From: Micavibrio aeruginosavorus
GTDB lineage: Bacteria; Pseudomonadota; Alphaproteobacteria; UBA9219
Direction of reading: 5' to 3'
DNA length: 6,630 bases
Assembly: GCA_020720905.1 (NCBI GenBank)
Contig: DYNT01000074.1
Span: 1 to 6,630 of the forward strand
Below are positions 1 to 6,118 of this stretch, piece by piece (positions within the stretch are counted from its first letter, which is position 1; each line of letters opens with the position of its first letter). The translations under genes were made by a program, and so were the position numbers. Under the pieces are notes generated by a model, which was not told the origin of the DNA, did not search any database, and was given only the letters and a program-made list of their open reading frames with translations.

Positions 1-213
1 AAGGCCATGGAGGGCGGCGGTGGCATAGACGTAGGTGTCGAGGGCTTCGTTGCGCTCGCCTTCGCGACGGGGTTGCCATGAGCGAATCGGTCGGCCTCGT
101 TCGAATCGCGTGACCACGCGCTCGGCAGTCAGTTGCCGAAAATAATCCGCGTCGCGTTCTTGCGGGAAGTGCATGCAGCCGGGGCCAGATTCCGTCAGGC
201 GCAGGCGGGCAGA
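1..213 (-). pseudogene. Phage terminase large subunit (GpA family), C-terminal fragment
   Basis: Read on the minus strand from 213 down to the window edge, this frame gives 71 residues starting SARLRLTESGPG. It contains GPGCMHFPQERDADYFRQL, then LTAERVVTRFERGRPIR, and RNEALDTYVYATAALHGL. This is the C-terminal nuclease end of GpA-like terminase large subunits, which cut and package phage DNA into procapsids. The family signature 'GPGxxHFP...RNEALDxxVYAxAAL' is plain, and the Asp of NEALD is the usual late acidic residue of the nuclease fold. The frame is closed upstream by TGA at 220-222 and has no start codon, so the ATPase portion is missing. The 3' end runs off the window. The DNA is GC-rich (40 of the first 60 bases are G or C) compared with the toxin genes further right, consistent with a different origin. 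Family assignment is confident. That it is a relic is inferred from the missing 5' part. Confidence 0.82.
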
Positions 214-350
214 GGGACATCATCGGGATGATGATCGACGGAAATGGCATAAGGCCTGTTGGAGGGATGTATCGACGGAGGGGCCACGATATAGCCGCCA
301 TCGCCCCTGATATCGAGACCCTTGCCGAGTTTTCCAGCGGAATTGGCTAT
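195..350 (-). pseudogene. Bifunctional DNA primase/polymerase (prim-pol) fragment
   Basis: On the minus strand, between in-frame stops at 357-359 and 195-197, the frame reads about 52 residues without any ATG. It includes ANSAGKLGKGLDIRGDGG, then YIVAPPSIHPSNRPYAI and HPDDVPLP. This matches the conserved core of the N-terminal primase/polymerase domain found in phage and plasmid replication proteins ('GKLGxGLDxRGDGGYVVAPPSxHPSG'). Only this core is present: the start, the catalytic DxD region upstream and the helicase part downstream are absent. Its downstream end abuts the terminase fragment in a different frame, and its upstream end abuts the integrase homology on the other strand near 345. 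It therefore looks like an internal slice left by deletions. Recognition is from motif memory, not a search. Confidence 0.75.
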
Positions 351-923
351 AGGATATCAGAGGTTCGCGGCCTGCCGCGCATGGCGTTGTCGCTGTCAGG
401 CAAATCTCCGCAACTGAAAATCATCCAACGGGCGGACGATTATTGCAAGATTGGTCCGCCCAAGTCGCACACATCTTTTCGGACGCTTGCCCTGTCTCCG
501 GAAGACGTGCTCGCGTTAAAAAAATGGATTCTGGCAACTGGCCTCAAGGACGAAGACACCAATGCGCTGGTGTTTGGCACAGAAACGGGTCGAGCCAATT
601 CTTACCAGAATCTCTATTATCGCTGGTGGGTGCCGTTGATGAAAAAAGCTGGGCTGGCAACGCCCGTCCTCAATCGAAAAACAGGCGCGCAGATGATCGA
701 GAAAAAGACCGGCAAGGAAAAAGCCGATCCGGCCTATACGCCCCACCAGCTTCGCCATGCCTTTGCCAGCCTCTCCATCGAGCAAGGCGTCAGCCCGAAA
801 CAACTGCAGGTCATGATGGGCCATTCATCCATCAAAATGACCATGGACACCTACGGCCACCTCTGGAAAGACGATGCCGCAGATCAGGCGTTGGCCGTCG
901 CCATCGAGCGGCAGTTGGGTTAA
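228..923 (+). pseudogene. Tyrosine recombinase/phage integrase, catalytic half only
   Basis: The 231-residue open frame carries all catalytic residues of a tyrosine recombinase: R42 (GYRISEVRGL), K79 (GPPKS), H173-x-x-R176 (HQLRHAFASL), H199 (MGHSS) and the nucleophile Y209 (MDTYGHL). Such enzymes excise and insert prophages or islands at attachment sites. Family members are usually about 350-400 residues, with a SAM-like core-binding domain before R I. Here that domain is missing. Residues 1 to about 39 (228-344) are not integrase at all; they are the antisense of the primase/polymerase fragment, so real homology begins near 345 and the ATG at 228 is not a meaningful start. The segment after R I, LPRMALSLSG, looks degraded against the usual 'LRWsDIDL'. 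The gene reads toward the tRNA at 2626-2700, fitting a tRNA-integrating element. It is most likely non-functional for integration. The coordinates given are those of the open frame. Confidence 0.8.
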
Positions 924-1015
924 CCAACAAAAATTCCCAAAAATTGCAATCTTCGATGACATAAATGGTTAAAATATGGTAAAGATTAGCGATTGAGTAA
1001 CCTTGCTCGTTTATA

Positions 1016-1021
1016 AAGGGG
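1016..1021 (+). promoter_or_regulatory. Shine-Dalgarno site of the toxin-antitoxin operon
   Basis: AAGGGG lies 6 bases before the ATG at 1028. It supports this start over the out-of-frame ATG at 1023. No convincing -35/-10 pair could be fixed in 924-1015. A near-repeat of ATGGTTAAA and ATGGTAAAG at about 965-984 could be an operator but is weak. Confidence 0.6.
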
Positions 1022-1027
1022 ATTGCC

Positions 1028-1363
1028 ATGGACAAAAGAGCAGAAAGTTTGGCTCAGGCCGATGAAGAAGATTTCGCCATTGATCTTGCGAAAAACGCAA
1101 ATCTTGGAGCGACGGCTATTATGTGTCGCTGGCGAGAACATGCCGAAACATCCCTTGGCAAAGATAATGATATCACAAAACATTATCAGGCTCAGCTTGA
1201 CGCCCTAAGAGAACAGCTCGAATTGATACGAAAGGGCGATAAGAAAGCCATAGAAGGCGCCCTCGAACTGGGGCGCGAGATAAAAACGAAATACGGGAAA
1301 AAACAAAAAGACATATCAACAGACGATCATTTGAGATTGTACAAACCAAATGGGCCACGATAA
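1028..1363 (+). CDS. Small helical protein, candidate antitoxin partner of the zeta toxin
   Basis: A 111-residue protein that I do not recognise. It begins with an acidic stretch (AEDEEDF-like, residues 9-20), then a segment containing MCRWREHAE (32-40). A long charged amphipathic helix follows, KHYQAQLDALREQLELIRKG at 51-70, and probably continues through ALELGREIKTKYGKKQ. The C-terminal 20 residues look flexible. There is no signal peptide, membrane segment or HTH motif that I can identify. It has a good ribosome binding site, and its last 14 bases overlap the start of the zeta-toxin gene, the usual arrangement for an antitoxin translated before and coupled to its toxin. It does not resemble the epsilon antitoxin or the PezA HTH-plus-epsilon type from memory. 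Antitoxin function is inferred only from position. It could instead be an unrelated cargo protein or a toxin-associated adaptor. Confidence 0.6.
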   Translation: MDKRAESLAQADEEDFAIDLAKNANLGATAIMCRWREHAETSLGKDNDITKHYQAQLDALREQLELIRKGDKKAIEGALELGREIKTKYGKKQKDISTDDHLRLYKPNGPR

Positions 1364-2399
1364 GGAAGATCTTACCGATAATGAAAAAGCAAACACCTAC
1401 GCCAAGGTGTTCGAGCAGTTTGCCTTTGGCAAGCCATCACTTACCCTTCCTCGGCTCATACTCATAGGCGCTCAACCCGGGGCCGGAAAATCACGGGTTG
1501 CAGCAAGAGCAGAAAAAGAGCTTGAGGCTTTGGGTGCCCCCGTATCCGCAGACATCGACGAAATTCGCCCTATTCATCCGCAAATCGAAGATATCTTCGA
1601 GGTTTCTCCCTTCAAGATGTCTGCGCTTATCAACAAGGATTGTTGGGGCTGGACAAGCCAGCTTCTTCTGGATGCGCGACACGCAAAGAATAACGTCGTT
1701 TATCAAGCAACAATTCGACAGGCGAACCGAATTGAAGAGCTCGTGAGAGATTTTCAGAAGGACGGCTTTGCCGTTGATATGTATGTGGTAGCGGCTAACG
1801 CTAAGCACAGCGTATATGGTATTTTCCGTCGCTTCGAAGACGCTGTTCAGAAATTCGAAATGGGCATTCCTGTCATTCCCAGATGGGTTCCTATCCCATT
1901 TCATAATGCCGTATATAAAGACTTCCCACAAAACGTCGATTATCTCGCAGAAAACGCACGACTGGAGCGCGTCGGCGTTTTCAGTCGCGACGGAAAGGAT
2001 TTGTATTTTTCGGAAGACCGCTTGATTCATCGGGGAGCGGGAGATGCTCTTGTCAAAGAACAACAACGTCTGTGGTCAACGGAGGAAAGGGGAGATCACA
2101 GCAATGCGTGGAAAGTTCTTCTTGAAAGAATTGAGACAAGATCGGCTGGCATCCTGAAACCCAAATGGTACGTTCGCACGGCAAGACTTTATGCCGTCGA
2201 GGCTAAATATTTTGCGCTGGCCCAAGAGCTCTGTGCTGGATCGCCTCCCTCTGGGCTCGTCGTAGCACACAGAACGCCGAACCATCATTTTGTTAAAACC
2301 GATGGTGGGCTTTTGATCGGCTATGAAAACGCCAGAAACCGTGCCGTTGGATCTGGCAAACATTTTGGCCCCAAGCCAGCAACAAGAGACCCCAAATAG
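1350..2399 (+). CDS. Zeta toxin family protein (putative UDP-GlcNAc kinase)
   Basis: A 349-residue protein with the zeta-toxin P-loop kinase fold. Walker A is GAQPGAGKS at residues 40-48. The substrate/catalytic acidic motif is DIDEIRPIHP at 68-77, matching the family pattern 'DxDxxRxxHP'. A typical second strand is NNVVYQATIRQ (114-123), which corresponds to the 'vvvDgTlr' segment with the first Asp replaced. The lid has FRRFEDAV (159-166), and HNAVYKDFPQNVDYL (185-199) matches the zeta 'HdaaY..lP' block. Known members phosphorylate UDP-N-acetylglucosamine and block peptidoglycan synthesis when the antitoxin is lost. A C-terminal extension of about 120 residues (KEQQRLWSTEERG onward) resembles tails common in Gram-negative zeta proteins. 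The start at 1350 overlaps the upstream gene, and no other ATG lies before Walker A. It is cytoplasmic, with no signal peptide. The hairpin at 2561-2605 may end the transcript. Fold assignment is strong; the exact substrate is inferred. Confidence 0.87.
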   Translation: MGHDKEDLTDNEKANTYAKVFEQFAFGKPSLTLPRLILIGAQPGAGKSRVAARAEKELEALGAPVSADIDEIRPIHPQIEDIFEVSPFKMSALINKDCWGWTSQLLLDARHAKNNVVYQATIRQANRIEELVRDFQKDGFAVDMYVVAANAKHSVYGIFRRFEDAVQKFEMGIPVIPRWVPIPFHNAVYKDFPQNVDYLAENARLERVGVFSRDGKDLYFSEDRLIHRGAGDALVKEQQRLWSTEERGDHSNAWKVLLERIETRSAGILKPKWYVRTARLYAVEAKYFALAQELCAGSPPSGLVVAHRTPNHHFVKTDGGLLIGYENARNRAVGSGKHFGPKPATRDPK

Positions 2400-2425
2400 G
2401 GCCTTATCGCTCAGTCATTTCATCA

Positions 2426-2565
2426 TTTTGTGCCACGAAAATCCCTTGGTCATGGCGCGAATTTTTGTGCCATTTCTGTGCCATGGAGATTTTGGCACGG
2501 ATTTGTAATGCTTTGATATGTTTGGATTCTGGCTGTTTTCTGCGGGAAGGGGCATGGCACAAAAA
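2426..2565. repeat. Cluster of five GTGCCA-core repeats beside the tRNA 3' end
   Basis: TTTTGTGCCA occurs at 2426-2435 and again inside TTTTTGTGCCAT at 2462-2473. TGTGCCAT is at 2477-2484, and inverted copies are at 2493-2498 (TGGCAC) and 2554-2565 (ATGGCACAAAAA). The copies at 2462-2473 and 2554-2565 form a perfect 12-bp inverted repeat. All lie between the toxin gene and the 3' end of the tRNA, where a phage attachment site would be. Short repeated sites flanking the core are how integrase arm-binding sites look. That reading is inference. Confidence 0.6.
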
Positions 2566-2605
2566 AAGCGGCCATTTCAGGTCGCCTTCCTGCCGTTTTT
2601 CTTTT
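2561..2605 (-). terminator. Probable bidirectional terminator between toxin operon and tRNA
   Basis: On the minus strand, downstream of the tRNA, AAAAACGGC pairs with GCCG-C-TTTTT (one bulged C). An inner stem CAGG/CCTG encloses a loop of about 7 bases, and the hairpin is followed by seven T (2567-2561). On the plus strand the same hairpin ends with TTTTTCTTTT (2596-2605), so it could also stop the toxin operon transcript. The outer stem is AT-rich, so strength is uncertain. Confidence 0.6.
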
Positions 2606-2625
2606 ATATATCAAATACTTAAACT

Positions 2626-2700
2626 TGGTAGCAGCGGAGGGATTTGAACCCCCGACCAAGGGATTATGATTCCCCTGCTCTACCGCTGAGCTACGCTGCC
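2626..2700 (-). tRNA. tRNA with CAT anticodon, probably elongator tRNA-Met
   Basis: A 75-base cloverleaf reads from 2700 down. The acceptor is GGCAGCG/CGCTGCT, with G1-U72 as the only wobble there. The D-arm is GCTC/GAGC, the anticodon stem GGGGA/TCCCT with loop ATCATAA, the variable loop TGGTC, and the T-arm GGGGG-TTCAAAT-CCCTC. The discriminator is A and CCA is encoded (2628-2626). The anticodon CAT is at 2666-2668. It lacks initiator features: the anticodon stem does not have the three G-C pairs of fMet, and position 1 pairs. A32 and the T-arm resemble alphaproteobacterial elongator tRNA-Met. A tRNA-Ile2 (CAT read as lysidine-AT) cannot be fully excluded by eye. Its 3' end is the likely integration target of the element to the left. 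Confidence 0.93.
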
Positions 2701-2720
2701 ACGTGACTTGCGAGGAGGGA

Positions 2721-2750
2721 GTCATAGGGCACGGAGGTAGGGAAAGTCAA
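2721..2750 (-). promoter_or_regulatory. Sigma70-type promoter of the tRNA gene
   Basis: On the minus strand, TTGACT (2750-2745) and TATGAC (2726-2721) are separated by 18 bases. Transcription would start roughly a dozen bases before the mature tRNA 5' end at 2700. Both boxes match the consensus well in a stretch that otherwise carries no gene. Confidence 0.65.
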
Positions 2751-2763
2751 GCGTTTCAAGCGT

Positions 2764-2784
2764 AAAAAGCCGAAAAAGAGCGGC
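2764..2784 (-). terminator. Possible terminator of mnmA
   Basis: On the minus strand GCCG-CTCTTTTT-CGGC is followed by TTTTT. The stem is only 4 bp, about 100 bases past the mnmA stop and just before the tRNA promoter. It is weak, and read-through from mnmA into the tRNA is possible. Confidence 0.35.
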
Positions 2785-2880
2785 AAAAGAGTGCTAAAAG
2801 GAGCCCTTAAACGCATCGTTTTGAGCGTTTTTTGACACGTTATTCTTTGGCTCGGTGCAGGGTGGATCAAAACGTGTTTT

Positions 2881-3951
2881 TTATGCGCCGTCCGTAATCC
2901 ACCCGCCTCCTAGAAGGCGCGTGCCGTCATAAAAGGCAGCCCGCTGCCCCGTGGCCACGCCATAGGTTGGCGCATCAAGATGAATCTCACCGCCGCCACC
3001 TTCTTTTTTAAAGAAGCGCGCCGCAAGGGGTTTTTGGGTTGAGCGTAATTGGGCGGTTATGGCGACACCCTGCGTGGGAGGGGCATCGCCCAGCCATGAT
3101 ATTTCGCGCACAGGAATGATGCGCCGCGCAAGCGCCGCATGGGGGCCGACGATGACCCGATTGGTTTGTGCCTCCAAGGCAAGAACAAAAAGAGGATCGT
3201 TATGATCGCCTTTTCTCAAACCAAGGTTTAACCCTTTGCGCTGGCCGATGGTAAAAGACGCAAGGCCGTGATGCTGCCCCACGATGGTGCCCGCTTGGTC
3301 TGTGATGTTGCCTTTTTGAAAAGCCTTGGGGCGAAGGCGCTTGACAACATCGGCATAAGCGCCGTTCGGCACAAAGCAAATATCCTGACTATCCGGCTTA
3401 TGCGCGACGGGAAGGCTATAGCGCAAGGCAAGCGCCCTCGTTTCGTTTTTATCCAGCGCCCCCAAGGGCAGGCGCATAAAATCAATTTGTTCTTGAGTGA
3501 GCGCAGAGAGGAAATAGCTTTGATCACGCGCAGGATCTTCGCCCTTATGCAGGCGCGCGCCGCTTGCCGTTTCAACGCGCCGCGCATAATGCCCCGTCAC
3601 CAGCGCCGTTGCGCCAAGGCTCTTGGCGGCGTCCATCAACGCGCCGAATTTGATCAGGCGATTACAAAGCACGCAAGGCGACGGTGTTTCGCCGCGTGCA
3701 TAGCTTTCGGCAAAAGGCATCATGATGCGCGAGGAAAAAAGGTCTGTCTTATCGATGATATGATGGGGAAGGCCAAGCGCCGCCGCAACCTGCGCGGCAT
3801 CGTCAGCCCTATCCCCTTTTTGCAAGAGAAGGGTCAGGGCGATAACGTCCGCGCCTTGTTCTTTGATAAGGGCTGCCGCCACGGCGCTATCCACCCCGCC
3901 CGATAAGGCAACGGCAAAGCGGGGAGGGGAGGGGGCAGGCAAGCGCGTCAT
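2881..3951 (-). CDS. mnmA: tRNA-specific 2-thiouridylase MnmA
   Basis: A 356-residue protein that uses ATP and persulfide sulfur to make 2-thiouridine at wobble position 34 of tRNA-Lys, -Glu and -Gln. The ATP pyrophosphatase P-loop SGGVDS is at residues 17-22. The first catalytic Cys is C96 in PCVLCNRLIKFG, and the second is C192 in KPDSQDICFVPNG; these correspond to the cysteine pair that forms the persulfide/disulfide in the E. coli enzyme. TGHYARR (119-125) and DQSYFLSAL (143-151) are further family blocks, followed by the central and C-terminal beta domains (TIGQRKGL, then a GGGWI end). Length is close to the usual 360-370. The loop after the first strand is shorter than usual, going straight from ALTLLLQKGD to the DDAAQVAAALG helix. 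The start gives the normal N-terminus, though its Shine-Dalgarno is weak. It is divergent from the chemoreceptor gene across 125 bp, and AT-rich DNA there has TATATT on the minus strand but no good -35. Confidence 0.95.
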   Translation of the reverse strand: MTRLPAPSPPRFAVALSGGVDSAVAAALIKEQGADVIALTLLLQKGDRADDAAQVAAALGLPHHIIDKTDLFSSRIMMPFAESYARGETPSPCVLCNRLIKFGALMDAAKSLGATALVTGHYARRVETASGARLHKGEDPARDQSYFLSALTQEQIDFMRLPLGALDKNETRALALRYSLPVAHKPDSQDICFVPNGAYADVVKRLRPKAFQKGNITDQAGTIVGQHHGLASFTIGQRKGLNLGLRKGDHNDPLFVLALEAQTNRVIVGPHAALARRIIPVREISWLGDAPPTQGVAITAQLRSTQKPLAARFFKKEGGGGEIHLDAPTYGVATGQRAAFYDGTRLLGGGWITDGA

Positions 3952-4009
3952 GGGGATGACCCGTAATACATTGCCTTGGCCAAAACAATATAAATGAAGA
4001 AAAAGCCAC

Positions 4010-4039
4010 TTGCTTTAAAGTGTGAAATGAACCTAAATT
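4010..4039 (+). promoter_or_regulatory. Possible sigma70-type promoter of the chemoreceptor gene
   Basis: TTGCTT (4010-4015) and TAAATT (4034-4039) are spaced by 18 bases in an AT-rich divergent intergenic region, about 37 bases before the ATG. It is a moderate match only. The gene also has a clear Shine-Dalgarno, AAGGAA at 4065-4070, 6 bases before the ATG at 4077. Confidence 0.4.
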
Positions 4040-4076
4040 AACCATACTTCCCTTTTGTCCTTTTAAGGAATGCCCC

Positions 4077-5762
4077 ATGTCCAACCGCATAATGCGCCTG
4101 AAGATCACCACACGCATTTATATTTTGATTGCCACCCTTGTTGTTGGCATGGCGGCTATTCTTTTCATCAGCTCGACCTTAATCAAGGATGAACTTTTTT
4201 ATCAGCGCAACGATCAAACGCGCCGCATTGTGGAAACCGCACATTCGCTTGTCACGCAAATCGCCAAGGAAGCGCAAGCCAAAGGGACTCCCGTTCAAGA
4301 AGCGCAGCAAAAGGCCATCGCGCTGGTCAAAGGGATGCGCTATGACAAAGAGGAGTATTTCTGGATTAATGATTTAGATGGCAAGATGATCATGCACCCC
4401 ATTAAGACGGCGCTTGATGGCAAAGATGTTACGGGTATTAAGGATGCCAATGGCGATAATCTTTTTGTTTCCTTTATTAAAATCGTTAAAAAGGATGGCA
4501 TGGGTCTGCACCAATACTATTGGCCGCCCGACAATACCGCCAAGCTCAAGATTTCCTATGTTAAAGGCATTCCCGAATGGGGTTGGTTGATCGGCAGCGG
4601 CGTGCATGTTGAGGATGTCAATGCTGCCGTCAGAAAGGTTCAAATCAAGTTGGGGTTTGTTGTTCTGATCCTCGTTGTGATCGTGTTTATCGTCGCGTTG
4701 TTGATTGGGCGATCCATTACGCGGCCTCTTTTAAGCCTTAATGATGTCATGACCCAATTGGCAGGCGGCGATGTTGACGTTGCTATCGGCCTTGAGGGGC
4801 GTTGCGATGAAATCGGCGCGATGGTTCAAACGGTTCATGTCTTTAAGGATAACGCCAAGAAGGTTGAGATTCTTAAAGCTCAAATGGATTCAGAAAAACA
4901 GAAGGTCGAGGAAAAGGCCAACGCCTTAAAGAAGCTGTCCAATGATTTTGAAAAGGGCATTGGGCAGGTTGTTGAGCAGCTTTCCCACTCGTCTCTTGAA
5001 ATGCAGGGCAATTCAAAGAATCTTCTGGAAATGGCGGCGCAAACCAGTCAGCAAACAGCCACCGTGTCCGCCGCGACAGAGGAAGCTTCCTCTAGCATTC
5101 AGACGGTTGCCTCAGCGGCTGAGGAGCTTTCGGCCTCGATTGGGGAGATTAATCGTCAGGTCGATACCTCTAGCCGCGTTGCCGCCGATGCCGTAGAAGA
5201 AGTCAAAAAAACAGACGCCACCGTTTCAACCCTTTCCGAAGCGGCGGCGCAAATTGGCGACGTTGTGAAGCTAATCCAAGATATCGCCTCGCAAACCAAC
5301 TTGCTGGCGCTTAACGCCACGATTGAAGCCGCCCGTGCGGGGGAGGCTGGCAAAGGCTTTGCCGTTGTTGCCAGCGAGGTTAAAAACCTTGCCAACCAAA
5401 CAGGCCGTGCGACAGAGGAGATATCAAGCAAGATCATGACGGTGCAATCTGTCGCCAATGAATCGGTGCAGGCCATCAGATCAATCGGCAGCATTATCGA
5501 AAAGATCAACGAGATCACAAAAACGATTGCCGAAGCGCTTCGTCAGCAAGATACCGCCACCCGCGAGATATCGAACAATGTGCAGCAAGCCTCCGCCGGA
5601 ACCAGCGAGATTTCCAGCAGCATCGTCAGTGTGACGCATGCGGCGCAGGAATCCCGCAACGCGGCCAATGAGGTGTTCGATTCTTCGGTGGGTCTATCCG
5701 CGCAGGCCGATGGCTTGAAAAAGAACATTATGGACTTCCTTGATAAAATCCGCGCCAGCTAA
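4077..5762 (+). CDS. Methyl-accepting chemotaxis protein with periplasmic sCache_2 sensor
   Basis: A 561-residue inner-membrane chemoreceptor. TM1 spans about residues 13-35. The periplasmic sensor (about 36-188) has single-Cache hallmarks: YDKEEYFWINDLDGKMIMHP at 89-108, then GKDVTGIKDANG (115-126) and WGWLIGSGVHVEDV (168-181). TM2 is about 192-211 (KLGFVVLILVVIVFIVALLI). The HAMP linker is about 212-265 (RSITRPLLSL...). The cytoplasmic signalling domain is a long coiled coil with the highly conserved hairpin tip DIASQTNLLALNATIEAARA (402-421) and GEAGKGFAVVASEVKNLA, which binds CheA and CheW. sCache_2 sensors often bind small carboxylic acids, but the ligand here cannot be read from the sequence. 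The C-terminus (LDKIRAS) has no CheR/CheB-binding pentapeptide. No che genes are in view, so it seems to be an isolated receptor feeding a pathway encoded elsewhere. It is followed by its own terminator. Confidence 0.95.
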   Translation: MSNRIMRLKITTRIYILIATLVVGMAAILFISSTLIKDELFYQRNDQTRRIVETAHSLVTQIAKEAQAKGTPVQEAQQKAIALVKGMRYDKEEYFWINDLDGKMIMHPIKTALDGKDVTGIKDANGDNLFVSFIKIVKKDGMGLHQYYWPPDNTAKLKISYVKGIPEWGWLIGSGVHVEDVNAAVRKVQIKLGFVVLILVVIVFIVALLIGRSITRPLLSLNDVMTQLAGGDVDVAIGLEGRCDEIGAMVQTVHVFKDNAKKVEILKAQMDSEKQKVEEKANALKKLSNDFEKGIGQVVEQLSHSSLEMQGNSKNLLEMAAQTSQQTATVSAATEEASSSIQTVASAAEELSASIGEINRQVDTSSRVAADAVEEVKKTDATVSTLSEAAAQIGDVVKLIQDIASQTNLLALNATIEAARAGEAGKGFAVVASEVKNLANQTGRATEEISSKIMTVQSVANESVQAIRSIGSIIEKINEITKTIAEALRQQDTATREISNNVQQASAGTSEISSSIVSVTHAAQESRNAANEVFDSSVGLSAQADGLKKNIMDFLDKIRAS

Positions 5763-5791
5763 TACTAATTGCCCGATGAAGTGACTCATAG

Positions 5792-5825
5792 AGCTGGTGG
5801 CCTAAAGGTCGTTGGCTGATTTTTT
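5792..5825 (+). terminator. Rho-independent terminator of the chemoreceptor gene
   Basis: AGCTGGTGGCC (5792-5802) pairs along all 11 positions with GGTCGTTGGCT (5807-5817) around a TAAA loop, and is followed by GA and six T. Five of the pairs are G-U wobbles, so the hairpin forms only in plus-strand RNA. This marks it as a directional terminator for the gene ending 30 bases upstream. Confidence 0.75.
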
Positions 5826-6053
5826 GCTTTTGGCGATCCAAAATCGGACGAAGTTCGCAAAAGCGTTATGAATCAATGGGTTAACTGATGTCCAAAATCG
5901 AGTCAGTTTTCTTATATTTCAAAGGGTTACGGCATTAACTTTGAGCTGAAGGCGACCGAGGGGCACTATCTCACGCTCTTGGGGCTGTCAATCGATGTTT
6001 TTTTACTAACGTGTTGATAACAAAGGATACCAAAAACTCTCTTTTGGCGGCAG
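5826..6053. other. Gene-free stretch with minor repeats
   Basis: I see no recognisable gene on either strand. There is an inverted repeat GCTTTTG (5826-5832)/CAAAAGC (5858-5864) and a 10-bp direct repeat TCCAAAATCG (5837-5846 and 5891-5900). A short plus-strand frame ending at about 6013 reads INFELKATEGHYLTLLGLS with codon-like composition, but it has no start codon or ribosome site. It may be a worn gene scrap, but I could not name it. Confidence 0.4.
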
Positions 6054-6118
6054 AAAAACCCCCTCATACCAACCTCTCGATGAAGGACTCTATAGTATGC
6101 AAGAGGTCTAATAGGGGG
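6054..6118 (-). terminator. Two-tier hairpin terminator after the small ORF
   Basis: On the minus strand CCCCCT (6118-6113) pairs with AGGGGG (6064-6059), and inside it ACCTCT (6107-6102) pairs with AGAGGT (6077-6072). TTTTT (6058-6054) follows. The first strand of the outer stem lies within the last codons of the 32-residue ORF, so translation and termination would compete. The 24-base apical loop is large, so a structured RNA is an alternative reading. Confidence 0.5.

Noticed and set aside
1491..2066. Minus-strand 191-residue frame
   Set aside because: It lies opposite the zeta-toxin gene, with no motif or start signal.
2809..2833. Plus-strand hairpin AAACGC/GCGTTT followed by six T
   Set aside because: No plus-strand gene precedes it after the terminator near 2600, so it is probably a chance structure between mnmA and the tRNA.
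3268..3906. Long plus-strand frame of 212 residues
   Set aside because: It is antisense to mnmA, whose catalytic motifs are unmistakable. The frame is a shadow of its codon bias.
5963..5991. Minus-strand TTGACA with TAGTGC at 17-base spacing
   Set aside because: The -10 is poor, and any transcript would run against the chemoreceptor gene with no gene downstream.
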